Shown: piece by piece, positions 11,150-22,399 of the stretch | How positions within the stretch are numbered: position 1 is the first letter of the stretch | How the letters are laid out: every line of letters begins with the position of its first letter | DNA from: Ditylenchus dipsaci | Lineage: Eukaryota > Nematoda > Chromadorea > Rhabditida > Anguinidae | Direction: 5' to 3' | Assembly: GCA_004194705.1 (NCBI GenBank) | Contig: SADC01000695.1 | Location: forward strand, 62,001 to 126,000 | Length of the DNA stretch: 64,000 nt | Translations under genes and position numbers: made by a program | Notes under the pieces: generated by a model | The model's database searches: none | The model's input: the letters and a program-made list of their open reading frames with translations, nothing else | Told to the model about the DNA's origin: nothing

Positions 11150-12180
11150 ATTGCACTACTTTCTTTTAGAACTTGCTGCCTGGTTGTGCAGTTTCAGTTT
11201 GATGTGCAGTTTCTGCGCTTTCTGTTACAGTTAAATTCCAACAAATAAACGGTGATATTAACAATTTTTCGATCTTTAAAAAATAACTGAATTCTTTATT
11301 TCAAAATTTTTTCGAAAAGTGCCAATTTTTGCATGCTATACGGTCACTCACCCGAGTAACCTTGTATTTATTTGAAAGCTCATTGAATTCTGCACCAAAT
11401 AAGTGTTTCAGCGGCGCGAAATCGTTCTTGTATCAAAAAATAAAATCAAAAAACTAAAACAGCTCCAAGCTGTCAGATTTCCCACAATCAACCCGTGAAA
11501 GTTCCATGGTAAAAGCACTTTTTCAGAAAATTTTTTCTCCAATCTTGTTTAGCCTGAAACTCTGAACAAGACGCTTGCATTGTTACAAACATCCTTCTAA
11601 GTGTTAAACTACTTATAGGATATCAAAGTCACAATCAAATTACAAATTCCACTCAAGACATAGTGAATTTCGCCTTTTTTGAAAATCAAAGTTATTTGTA
11701 TTGAGCGGAAATCGAAATTTGACAGTGACTTTAATATTTTAAAAAACAGTTTTACAAGTAAATTGCCTACACTGAGCATAAATTCGACGTCAAAACCAAA
11801 GATTTGCTACAAGATGAAGACATTTTAAAGGCTTGTTTCCATTGAGCAGATTTTACCTTCACTCCCACTCTTCATTGGGTACACGAAATTCTTTCACTCT
11901 CACTCTTACTTCGACTCTTACTCTCACTTTCACTCTCAGTGTGTACCCAATGTGAGAGTGAAAGACAGACTGAGAGTGAAAGGCAACTTCAAAAAGACTT
12001 GAAACTGAAAAGACTGAGAGTGAGAGGCAGACTGACAAGGGAACCCCACGAACTGTAAAGTGGAATTCGCAGATTCTGAGGCGTTCACCTTGTAAAGCAT
12101 AGTCGATTTACTTATAAGAATTCCGGCTTTTTTCCCCACAGAAAGAAAAAAAAATCAAATCTGGAGACTCGAGAAACATG
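11150..12180. other. No gene seen; GAGAGTGAAAG palindrome inside
   Basis: Mostly unstructured AT-rich DNA. At about 11860-12045 there is an inverted array of CACTCTCACTC / GAGTGAGAGTG around two copies of GGGTACAC. Similar GAGTGAGAGTGA arrays lie at 13262-13400 and 21290-21435. Confidence 0.5.
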
Positions 12181-12192
12181 TTATTTCCCAAT

Positions 12193-12416
12193 TAGGGTTG
12201 TCGACTTTCGACTTTTAAGTCGAAAGTCGAAAGGTCGAAATTTTTTAAGGTCGATTTTTGACCTCGGAGCGAAAATCTGATTTTACAACATATACTCAGA
12301 ATTAAAAGTTGGGTATACATTGTAAAATCAGATTTACACTCCTGTAAAAATCTTTCGCCTTAAAAAAATTTCGACCTTTCGACTTTCGACTTAAAAGTCG
12401 AAAGTCGACAACCCTA
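12193..12416. mobile_element. hAT-like foldback MITE, AAGTCGAAAGTCGA arms (copy B)
   Basis: Ends TAGGGTTGTCGACTTTCGAC and inverted GTCGAAAGTCGACAACCCTA. The perfect 8-bp duplication TTCCCAAT lies at 12185-12192 and 12417-12424. The arms consist of AAGTCGAAAGTCGA units, unlike the ATCGATT arms of copy A, although the terminal 11 bases are identical. Confidence 0.92.
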
Positions 12417-12602
12417 TTCCCAATACTCAAAAAGTACCATTCAAAACCTTATTTTACTATTATTAAACCATCTTCAGCATGTCCGAATTAGTCCAGAAAA
12501 CAGGTTTTGCAACATGAAAAATGTAAATTTTTTTTGCTAAGTGGACGATCTCTTGGTTTTGTTTTAACTAGGTAGTCGTACCTAGGTTGAGGAACTCAGG
12601 TA

Positions 12603-12780
12603 CAGTCGAACCTCGTTATAAGATACACCCAGGGACCGACCTCAGCTGTATCTTATAACGAGGTGTATCTTATATAGGGGGGTAATTTGACAGGAGTTAT
12701 TTAACTTGGGACCGGACCCAGGTGTATCTTATAACGAGGTGTATCTTATATTGGGTGTATCTTATAACGAGGTTCTACTG
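12603..12780. mobile_element. Pogo/Tigger-like MITE
   Basis: Ends CAGTCGAACCTCGTTATAAG and inverted TTATAACGAGGTTCTACTG, flanked by TA at 12601-12602 and 12781-12782. Length 178 bp. CAGTCRAACCTCG is the classic end of pogo-type elements. Near-identical elements lie at 21079-21256 and 42574-42750. Confidence 0.88.
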
Positions 12781-12834
12781 TAGTGGTACTCGGGTAGTAA
12801 TATTTTGGTCTTGTAAAGAACTTTTACAATTTTT

Positions 12835-13170
12835 AATGTTTTTCTGTGATCCAACTTCAGTTCTGCTGGATAATCCATACACCAACTAAACCAAGCGGTC
12901 GTCTACTTGGATCAAAAATTTTTTTACGTTTTTCATGTTTTAAAACCTGTTTTCTGGAGTAATTCAGGCATGCTAAAGATGGTTTTCTATCAATAAAGTA
13001 AAGTTTTGTATGGTATTTTTCGAGTATTGGGAAATAATTGATTTTACCAAACTGAGTATTACCAATAATTAATTAATACCCTACAAAATGGCATTTAGCC
13101 ACTATCAAACCATATTCAGCATGCCTGAATTAGTCCAGAAAACAGGTTTTGGAGCCCAAAAAAGTAAAAA
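12835..13170. repeat. Dispersed inverted-repeat element
   Basis: Contains the ‘ccaactaaaccaagcggtc’ motif and two inverted segments around AGTCCAGAAAACAGGTTTTG. Partial copies lie at 12425-12560, 9100-9375 and 28010-28190. Confidence 0.55.
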
Positions 13171-13639
13171 TTTTTTTTAAATTTTAATTTTTAATTTACA
13201 ATAAGGCAAAATTCTCATCCCTGGTTCGGTTGGTTCAGACTAAAAAAAATTTCGAGCGAAATGTTCACTGAAAGTGAGAGTGAAAAACTCACTGGGTATA
13301 CTGCAAGGGAGAGTGCGAGTGAGAGTGAAATTAAGACTGAGAGGCAATTTTTGCCTGTTGGGTACACACCGAAAATGAGAGTTCAGAAGTTCAGAAGCTG
13401 TTTTACCCGTTCGGATTCGTCCTCTTTCCGAATTTTTTTCAGCCATAATTCTCAGCGTGAAATACTACAAAAAACACAACGTAGGCACGGCCTTTCCCGT
13501 CTTATTTTTTTCCCAAAGACAGGCTTTCTAAATAGCAAGCAATATATAGCCACAATACTAGGCGTTCATTCATCAAAGAGCAGAAAACACATTCGAAATG
13601 TATCATTCCGTGCAATCTACCATATTGCCTTTAATTAAA

Positions 13640-14265
13640 ACATCCCCTTATTTTTGACTAGGATTTCAGAATTAAGATCTTTTTTGATTGTCAATTTCAG
13701 AATTTCTGAAGGGTTGAGTAATAAACGTACCGGTGCTTTAATTAGAAGAAATATGGTACCCTAATTGCCTCAGTTAGAGCTCTCTCTCTTTTGATAGCAA
13801 ACACATCTTTTTGGATAATCTCACAAAAATTTTTTTAGAAAACATCACAAAGACAACATTACAACAGTGAAACGTACTGCAAATTAATTGATTTGAATAT
13901 TTTCGCTAAAAAATTCTTAGGAAGCGTAAACTTGGGTAGATGATGGTGGTAAACATAATGTGCTTTCATAAAGCTCTTCACACTTTTAAGCTTAGACTAG
14001 GGTTGACGAGCGGCTAACTGAGCCGTCAGCACCTTGAGTTTTTTTCGCCGCCGGCATTCCAAGATAGCTAATTTGGCAAGTATGGGTGTGAGCACCCTAT
14101 AATTCCGCGCGAAAACTATCTTCGACGCAAAATCTCCTATCTTCACATTTTTATTATTAGTCTGACTCTGAGAATGAATATTTTGACTTACAAATGTTTA
14201 GCCAAATAAAATTTAGAAGCGCATTTTCAAACGTGATTTTTATGGTACGTGTTTATTATTATTTG
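13640..14265. other. No gene seen
   Basis: AT-rich spacer. A lone AGGGTTGACGAGCGGCTAA at 13998 resembles, but does not match, the hAT-like terminus and has no partner. Confidence 0.5.
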
Positions 14266-14269
14266 TGCC

Positions 14270-14460
14270 ATTTAAGTAGAGTTGATCAATGGCAATTGTC
14301 CGACGCAATTGACAATTGTCGGACAATTGAGAATTCTCAAGTTATCTGACAATTCTCCGATGAACCAGTGAAAAATATCGGAGCCAGAGGGGTTGCAATT
14401 ATCCGTCTTTTGCACAATTGTTCGCGTTTGCAATTGTCTGACAGTCGCCTAAGCCTAAAT
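14270..14460. repeat. CAATTGTCCGAC palindromic cluster
   Basis: Repeated self-complementary units CAATTGTC(C/G)GAC on both orientations. It may be one arm of a foldback element. Confidence 0.5.
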
Positions 14461-14472
14461 TTAAAGGAAGGG

Positions 14473-14900
14473 AGACTTTTACGGCTACTTTTTGACATCG
14501 AATACTACTTCGACTACTACTCTTACCTTTTTTCATATATTCTGTCCTCTTATCTCTGATGTTTCCACATTGTTTTTTAGCTGAGATTTTACTCTATTGA
14601 TTGAGTGGTCGAACACTCTAAATAAAAAGTTTTTGAGAAAATCACGCCAAATATAAGGTTAAACTCTACTAAAAACACCAAGGTAAAAAAGACGGCTTTT
14701 AGTGTGAGATTGGTGTGATTTTCTCAAAGATTATTTGTAGTCCGAGTGATTTACCACTCAACCGCTAGAGAAAAATCTGAGTTACAAAGCGGTGTAAAAA
14801 GATTCGAGATAAGAGAACAGAATAAATGAAAAAAAGGTATGTGAAGTTAAGTAGTAGTCGATGTCAAAAAGTAGCCGTAAAAGTCTCCACCCCCTCCCCC
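14473..14900. repeat. Large inverted repeat, GGAGACTTTTACGGCTAC arms
   Basis: The left arm (GGAGACTTTTACGGCTACTT…GACATCGA…) is mirrored at 14850-14898; further inward the segments around GATTTTCTCAAAGA also pair. The centre is near 14685. Ends and target duplication could not be fixed. Confidence 0.7.
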
Positions 14901-15067
14901 CTAGAAAAGAGTGGTGAAAGCTGTTAACACTGGATTACCTGATTGTCCTAAGAGTACATCCTGGTGCAGGAATTCGCGCTAAACACAATGGTAGAAAAAT
15001 ATAAAAAAATCACTATTCGCGGGTCAGCTGCCCCTACTAACTAACCAAGTCAATATTGTGTTACGTA

Positions 15068-16433
15068 TAGGGTTGTCGACCGGTCGAAATTTTCGACCGG
15101 TCGAGTCGATGGAAGGTCGAAAGTCGAAAATTTCGACCGGTCGGGTCGAGTCGAAGGTCGAAAGTCGAAAATTTCGACCGGTCGGGTCGAGTCGAAGGTC
15201 GAAAGTCGAAAATTTCGACCGGTCGGGTCGAGTCGAAGGTCAAAATTTTTGACCGGTCGAGTCAAAATTCGGACAAATGCACGTAACAACACAACAAATT
15301 TTATTGAAATTAATTATCGCTTTGTTTTGTTTTTTTCGCCTTCTTCAAAATTTCGGGTACAGGCTAATTGGTCGCTACAAAACTGGTCGTTTACAAAACT
15401 AGCCGTTTACAGGATTGGTCGTCACAAAACTGGTCGTTTACAGAATTGGTCGTTTACAAAAGCGTAACTTATTGATCCAGGGTTTGAAAATTTCTGTTTG
15501 CTCTATTCTTGACTTACACTATGTTTGATCTGGTATTGGTTGCTAATGATATCAAGGTCACCCGTTCATTCATTGATTACTTCTTGAAACGCCAATCCTG
15601 TAAACGACCAATCCTGTAAACGACCAATTCTGTAAACGGCCAGTTTTGTAAACGACCAATTCTGTAAACGGCTAGTTTTGTAAACGACCAGTTTTGTAGC
15701 GACCAATCAGCCTGTACCCAAAATTTCATCCACCAGATTAGCTTTGATGATGTGCAGGTTAGCTGCCGTTTGCTTTGCCAACCGAGATCTGAGTTCTTAC
15801 TAAAATAGTGATTTTAAATACAAATTAACTACGCTGAACATGAATCTGACGTGTAATCTAACAGTTTTGCACATGAATGACCGACAACCTAGCGAAAATA
15901 AAACATTCTGGGCAAATCGGGCAAATGGCCAAAAAGGTCAATTTGCCCTAAAAAGGTGCTGCAAAAAGACTTTTTTTTGATGCTAAAATACTTTTTTTGC
16001 TGCAAACGTTGTTTTGCTTCACGAGCCTTCTTCGCAGCATTTTTCACTAGAAATATCAATTATTATACATATTTTGCTGTCAATTTGTCGACAAAATTTT
16101 TATTATTTTTTCGGAACGAATAAACCATGATACAACCCAAAAATTGTGTGCTGAAAACAGTTTGTTGAGACAAAAATCCTGTTTTGACTCGTGTAGTTAA
16201 ATTCGTGCAGGTTATGTAGTCCGAAAATTTATTCGTCGTGAGAACATATGCAATTGAAACAAAAATTTCCTTCGATGGAAGGTCGAAAGTCGAAAATTTC
16301 GACCGGTCGGGTCGAGTCGAACGTCGAAAGTCGAAAATTTCGACCGGTCGGGTCGAGTCGAAGGTCGAAAGTCGAAAAATTTCGACTTTTCGACCTTAAA
16401 AGTCGAAATCGACCGGTCGAGTCGACAACCCTA
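15068..16433. mobile_element. hAT-like element, ACCGGTCGAAAATTTCG arms (copy C)
   Basis: Ends TAGGGTTGTCGACCGGTCGA and inverted TCGACCGGTCGAGTCGACAACCCTA-type sequence (last 12 bases TCGACAACCCTA). The perfect 8-bp duplication GTTACGTA lies at 15060-15067 and 16434-16441. The arms are tandem ~40-bp units built from GACCGGTCGGGTCGAGTCGA. The ~950-bp centre contains the nested element 15355-15719 and no visible transposase. Confidence 0.92.
15355..15719. mobile_element. Foldback nested in copy C, GGTCGTTTACAAAACT arms
   Basis: Ends GGGTACAGGCTAATTGGTCG and inverted CGACCAATCAGCCTGTACCC. The perfect 8-bp duplication AAAATTTC lies at 15347-15354 and 15720-15727. Arms are tandem units of TGGTCGTTTACAAAAC. 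Inserted after copy C because it interrupts it. Confidence 0.92.
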
Positions 16434-16499
16434 GTTACGTATGAAACTTCAAGAGGACAGATCTCGTCAATCGCCATTATTGAATATACAAAAACATAA

Positions 16500-16835
16500 A
16501 AGTTTTGTGTTATTTGAATGTGGGTTCAGAGCCATATTTGATGTCGGACAAACTTGTGCAGAATTAAAAGTTGCATCAGCATCATCAATATCGGAATTTC
16601 GGAACTCCTTCAAATATTCAAAAAATTCTCTATAAAATTGAAATGTAAAAGTAAGAAAACCAATCGAAAATACTTTGATTAGTTTCCTTTTATGTTTCGA
16701 TTTTAAGGAATTTTTGAAGAAATTCTGGTGTTGATGATGCTGATGCCAACTTTTGATTCTGCACAAATTTGACTGACATTGCAACACCGAGTTGTCGGCA
16801 AAATATGGCTCTAAAAACACATTTTTAAAATACAA
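16500..16835. repeat. Inverted repeat
   Basis: Segments near 16530-16605 (…ttgtgcagaattaaaagttg…catcagcatcatcaat) recur inverted at 16720-16800. An AT-rich spacer lies between. Confidence 0.6.
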
Positions 16836-16839
16836 AACT

Positions 16840-17430
16840 TGGAATAATTCTTTCGCGTCGAGACTATCTCCTTAACAGCTTTCACCCTGCTTTAAGTCAA
16901 ATTTTACCGGGAAAATAAATTTTTTAATAAATTTAAATTTCAAAATAATCATTTTTCGAATACACTTGATATCCTCACAAATATTTCCATCGGCGACGGG
17001 TATGCTCTTTTAAAAGAGACATGCCCTGCGTTAAACGGAGAAAAGGCTTTTCAAAAAGGCAGTTCTTTTCTTTTTCTTCTTTACAAGCGTTCTCATTTAG
17101 ATTTCACTGCATACTGTTTAAAAGTCGCATAAAGACATGAATATTAGATTTGACGAGAAACGAGTGAAAAATGGAACTATTAAAAAAATTGTGGTCATTC
17201 CGTTACACCCTGTACTATCCTATGAAAAAAGTACAGGCAGGTGCCTTAGTTTAGTTATTTTCGAAAAAAATTGATGATTTTTTTATCTCGACACGTCGAC
17301 AACTCCAGTCAGAGTAATGAAAAAAGCTGTACCTACTTTCAGCTGTCCAATCAATGTTTAAGCTGGTCAAATTTAAAAACTTTATTGTACAGAGCAATGA
17401 TCAATTGTCTATTTACAAGTTATACAAAAT
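16840..17430. other. No gene seen
   Basis: AT-rich spacer with no supportable exons. Confidence 0.5.
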
Positions 17431-17437
17431 ACAATCA

Positions 17438-20400
17438 TTTGTGTTTTAAGTTATTCTTATACTTGGCCAATTCATTTTGCGTTCTGCTTGAACCGTATGA
17501 ACGCTGTGAGCATAATGCCGAGTGACTATCCAACGATGGCAACTTATTTAACCAGAGGCAACTTCCTCCATTAAGTTGTTGTTGTTGTTGAGAAGGTAAG
17601 GATGAGGCAGGTGGAGCATTTGACTGCGAATGTCCTTTTCTGCTAAATATCGACATTTGCATTTTTTCTTGTTTTCTTGTCTAAACCAAAACACAAGTTT
17701 TTGTGTTATCATTTTTGTATGAGACTTCAATAGCTGAGCAAACTTATTCAAGCGTGAACTGCAGGGTGTTATAAGAATTTCGGAAACTTTCATTTGCCTT
17801 TAATTTTAAAATTTTGTGAAGCTCATCCAGACTCCCGCGGGTCACGGGTCAATTTTAAAAACACCTTTTTGTTTCTGTCTCGGGTCAAATGTGTGAATTT
17901 GTTCTGCGGATGAGGATCTGCGGGTCAGCCGAAAAATTATTTTTGTCTATATATAAAGTTTTTATTTTACCTCTTAAGCAGGATCGATTTACCCTTAGAT
18001 GTGTTGCCAGAATTAAAAAACTTAAAAATGTGTGTGACCCGTGGCTTTCGGGCTACTTGACCCTTGACCTGTGACCCGCGGGAATCTGGGGCATCTTTAA
18101 TGTAGCTTGTATTTGGAAAAACTATTTTCATAGATCCACTCAGCTTGCGATGATAATTATTTGACAGTCGATACAGTCGACTCGCGATAATTTGGTGCAC
18201 CGCCAATTCAGCAGACTTGAAAATTCGGCACACTAAGACTGGTCCTGAAGATGAATAATTTTAGTGAAACTAAGTAAATTGACCCTCGCGAATTTAGTAT
18301 CCTTAGTAGTTTGGCACCCCAGTGCCTGTCAACTATAATGCCGAAATATCTAGGGTTGACCCAGTCTTTCTTCTGATCCTCCTGTAATTTTGGACCTTGC
18401 CTGCCTGAAGGTCACCATGGTTTTCGCCCAAAATACAAAAGATGACCAAGCGAAAACTGTGTTTTCACATTACAGTCAAACCTCGATATAGTGGCCCCCT
18501 CAAGTTCGTTCTCACCTAGGGTCCGACACTTTTTTTAACCCCATTTTTACAAAATAATTTATTGATTCTGTTCTGACAGTCTGGTCGCAAATATCGTAAA
18601 GATTCCGATTTTGCCGATCGTTTTTAATAACTAAATAGTTTTTGCATTTTAAAGGCAAAACCTCGACATGGGGGCCCTCCTTAAAAAAATTAGAGGGCCA
18701 CTATATCGAGGTTTTGCTTTTTAAATGCAAAAACTATTTAGTTATTAAAAAAACCATCGGCGAAATCGGAATCCTGACGATATTTGCGTTAATTTTAGTG
18801 AAGGGGAGGGGCCACCATATCGAGGTTTGACTGTATATACAAAAAAATTTAAAAGCTGAGTCGGTTTCTGAAAAAAACAAGGCCGAACACATATAGAACC
18901 AAAAACGTTACGGGCAAACGAAAGTCTGCGAATTCCTTGGAACACCCTGTAGACTGAAGGACAAAATCCAAACATTTTATAAACACCTGAAGGGATTTGA
19001 AATCGCGAACCATCTATCATCTTCCACTAATTGGTCTATGTTCTCTCAAACGCTGGTTAATTGGTGTTTTTTGTGCTTTCAGAGTATTTTTAGCTTATTG
19101 TCTTTTTGAAAAAATGTATGCAACAATTCTCTATTTAATGTTTAATCTTTTAAAAGCACTCTTGCCTGATGCGATTGCCGAATTTGGTGCTTTCAGACCT
19201 AGGAAAAAGACCAGAGATTGCACCTACAATGAAAAAATGAGGAAAAAACTATATTTATTTTCATAAATTCTGAAAACCGACCATGTATGGTGTAGTCAGC
19301 AAAATCAGAATCAATACTCGAAGACCTGTTTCTCATTGGTATTCGATTGGCCATTCCAATAGTGTAGGTCTGGTTCATGGGTCTGCTCTCCTGCTCAGCT
19401 AGACGGTTGCGAACTGGCATATAGGTGCTGAAGATTTGGATCTTTTAATACCAAGCAATAACCATGAGATGCCGTAGTGGCATTTTTTCCATTTTTTTAT
19501 TTTTTTTAATTTGGTCTTTTTTATTTTTTTGGCAGCTTCTACCTATTTTTAAGCTTCAATTTGATTTTAAAAATTTTAATAATCTATTCAAATTTTGGTG
19601 CATAGACGTTTCTCGAAAATGAAAAAAGTTTCATTTTCGAGAAACGTCTATACCCCCAAATTTTGACTAGATTCTCATTCTGTAAATTCTCATTCTCATT
19701 CTGGCATTCGGACCTAATTCGGTTGGGTGGGGTACCGAATTTTCCACTATATATTTTTTAAAATTTTTATGTGTTGAATATGATGATCATAGTAATTTTG
19801 ATATTTCTTATCAAGTAATTATAAAAATCACGCTAATTGAAGTGATTAAGGTCAATTTGATCACCATAGTCAACACGATAATTATATAAAAAGGTGGCTC
19901 CACAAGATTCAACTTAATCTCACGGTTCTAACGAGCTATCGCACTCTAAAATTGTCAAAGTAAATGACTAAGAACAATCCAACATAAGGAAAAAGTCCGA
20001 ACTTTGAAAATTTTCAACCCAATGAGTTTTTTAACCCAGTGAGATCTCTTATACAATTAACTACAGGCGTCTCAAAAGAGCAAATTGTTAACTTGAATAG
20101 TTTAAAATAGATGTTGGTAAATAACAAATCCAATTTTCGTCTCAAAATAGATAATTAGTTTTTTATAAAAGGTCACCGGTTAATCAGCTTTTGCTGAATT
20201 TGTTTGCTGATTTTTTATTTAACATCATTTTGAAAGCAAAACATTTTTTCACCCAAATTTAATATACAAACCTCAAGGTAGAAAAAATTAAGAAATAGCA
20301 CACAGTAAGCAAAGTAAAAGTCTTCGAGGAACCTGTTTAGCTCGAACAGAAATTGGCTATGACGGGAAAAGGAATGGCACAGGAGCGCACTCAAAAGTTG

Positions 20401-21889
20401 ACTTCAAACTTATTTTTACCACTGGCAGAATGTGTTCCACCACATACCACTCAAATAAAAAGCTGTTTTTATGTGAATTATTAAGGTTTCTTGGAACAAA
20501 ACACATAAACCATGTAAACAGGTGATTTGGTTTGTAGCTTCTTATTTTAATTAGTTCATGTTAAAAAAGAGTAAGGTTGCTGTGGAGTATTTTCGTAATG
20601 GAAAATAGGGTAGGGCCCGGTCGATAAACCAATCTGAAAAAAACAGTTTGTGTGAGGCGGTTCGAGGAACTCATCACATCAAAATTAACCTATTTATTAC
20701 ATAAATAAAACTAAAATAAGGTGCAGACCAGTTAATTTAGAAGCTTGAAAACTCGTAATCGGAAATATGTTACTTAAAAGCGGAATAGGATGTTAGTGTA
20801 ATTAAGCAACACGAACCCATTTAAAAAACATATAATTACATAAGAGCATCTGTTCTAATATGGATGCCCACAATTAAAATTTTGACTCTAGCGTATTTTT
20901 TTTTGACTCGGGTCTAGTACACACTGATCTAAATATAAAAAACTTTTTTAATTTTAAAATGTTAATCAATGTGTAGTTTAATATATTTTATTTGCTGTGT
21001 GCAGTATAGGCTTAACTCTTCCACATACCTATTTTTAAATGTGAAAGTGCAGTTTTGTTAATTATATTTTTTTACATACAGTCAAACTTCTTTATAAGCT
21101 ACACTCCAAATAAGCTATACCTCGTTATAAGCTACACCTGAGTCCGGTCCTAAATGGGATATGTTGCGGATAATATACTCCCTATATAAGCTACACCTCC
21201 TTATAAGCTACATCCAGGATCGGTCCCGAGGTGAAGCTTATAGAGAAGTTTGATTGTAGCGTATAATTTCCAGTGTTTTGCTGAGGAAACTTTTTGGACC
21301 TCTGAGTGGGAGTGAGTGAGAATGACATTTGTCCTCACGCTGTGAGTGAGAGTGAGAATTGAAAAAAAACCTGTGAGTGAGAGTGAGTAAGATTCTCAGT
21401 GAGAATTCTCAGTGAGATTCTCACTCGGAGTGAGCTCAGCAAACAACTGATAATTTCTGACAATCGGATTTTCTAAAAGAAACAAAGTGCAGCTGTTTCG
21501 AAATGTATGGAAAGTTCACAAAAAAGATCCAAGAAAAAAGGCAGAAGAAAGACAGCCGCAAAAATTGAAGAGATTGTAAGAAATTTAATGTAGACGAAAT
21601 TTTAGATTAACGAAATTGAAAATAAATTTATTTTGGGTGCAATTGCCCCAATTTAGTCGATTCTTGTTTTCTGGTATGATAAACTCAAAAGCAAAAAAAC
21701 CAACCTAGTAGTTTGTCCACTTGCTGCATGGTGCTGTTCATAGTTAGAGACTGGATAAGAAAACGACTTGCTGGGAAGTTGTGGTAATTGGCGCTGCCGT
21801 TGATGCTGACTGTATTGACGGGAATAGGCGGAGGGCTGAGAGGTTCTGGGTTGGCTAGATAGTTGAGTGACCATTTTTATTGCAGCCAT
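17438..21889 (-). CDS. Candidate multi-exon gene, Ser/Gln/Arg-rich product, unidentified
   Basis: Three well-behaved coding segments lie on the minus strand. 21889-21697 (with an ATG and a donor CTAG|GTTGGT) encodes a Gln/Ser/Pro/Tyr-rich piece with ‘QYSQHQRQRQLPQLPSKSFS’. 19420-19265 encodes ‘RNRLAEQESRPMNQTYTIGM’ followed by an ‘RNRSSSIDSDFADY’ stretch. 17662-17438 encodes ‘GHSQSNAPPASSLPSQQQQQ’ and then ‘SLDSHSALCSQRSYGSS’. The Ser-rich, basic, low-complexity character is shared, so they may belong to one regulatory-type protein. I recognise no domain and cannot prove that they splice together. Confidence 0.3.
17825..18095. repeat. Inverted repeat with CCCGCGGGTCA ends
   Basis: CAGACTCCCGCGGGTCACGG near 17829 is mirrored by GTGACCCGCGGGAATCTG near 18071. 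The flanks do not show a convincing duplication. Confidence 0.6.
18473..18833. mobile_element. Pogo/Tigger-like MITE
   Basis: Ends CAGTCAAACCTCGATATAGT and inverted TATCGAGGTTTGACTG, flanked by TA on both sides. 361 bp. Internal motif TTCTGACAGTCTGGTCGCAA is shared with 32642-32918, so the two are the same family. Confidence 0.88.
19597..19656. mobile_element. 60-bp hairpin element with 8-bp duplication
   Basis: Almost pure palindrome: GCATAGACGTTTCTCGAAAA … inverted, joined by a short loop. The flanks are CAAATTTT at 19589-19596 and 19657-19664. The extreme ends are imperfect (GGTG versus GGGG). Confidence 0.75.
19700..21060. other. No gene seen
   Basis: AT-rich DNA without supportable exons, apart from intron sequence of the candidate minus-strand gene if that is real. 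Confidence 0.5.
21079..21256. mobile_element. Pogo/Tigger-like MITE
   Basis: Ends CAGTCAAACTTCTTTATAAG and inverted TATAGAGAAGTTTGATTG with flanking TA. 178 bp, the same length and internal layout as 12603-12780. Confidence 0.85.
21290..21435. repeat. GAGTGAGAGTGAGAAT array
   Basis: Degenerate GTGAGTGAGAGTGAGA units ending in a short inverted piece (CTCACTCGGAGTGAGC). Related to arrays near 11900 and 13265. Confidence 0.6.
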
Positions 21890-22169
21890 TCAAAAAATTA
21901 TTTATCTGCAAAGTCAAGTATTTTACACGACAAGTAAACAATAATTAAATGCCTTTAGATCTATGACTTAAAAATATTGCAATATCATGGTTCACAGATG
22001 AAAAAACGCAAAATCATGATTTTGAACAAAAAATATACAAAAATCAGGATTTCGAACAAAAAAATCTCCAAAAATTCAGGCATTTCCTGATTTTCGTCGA
22101 TCAAAAATCAGGATTTGAATTGAAAAATCAGGAAATTCCTGATAAATCAGGACATCTGTGAACCCTGCC

Positions 22170-22375
22170 GCCAATTCAAAAAAATTTTCCAATCATTGAA
22201 CTTGTGTACGGATTTTTCATCTTGGTTTCTAACACAACTATACCTAAAATAAAATTTTAGACCTTATTTTCTTAGAAACCAAGTTAACAAATTCATACAG
22301 AAGTACAATGATTAGACGAAATTTTTTGAATTGGCGGGGTACAATCCAGAACTCGTGGCCATGGCCCTTTAAAGA
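22170..22375. repeat. Foldback element, AATTGGCGGGG type
   Basis: Arms around ‘caatcattgaacttgtgtac’ / ‘ttggtttctaacac’ are mirrored within 200 bp and bounded by CCGCCAATTC and GAATTGGCGGGG. The same internal arms occur in the element at 54633-54860 and near 10925-11100. Confidence 0.65.
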
Positions 22376-22399
22376 TTATAAGTTTTTCTACAAAAAAGG

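Noticed and set aside
15058..16499. Open frames with RKFRPVGSSRRSKVE-type repeats on both strands
   Set aside because: Shadow of the GACCGGTCG arrays of the hAT-like element; no independent coding evidence.
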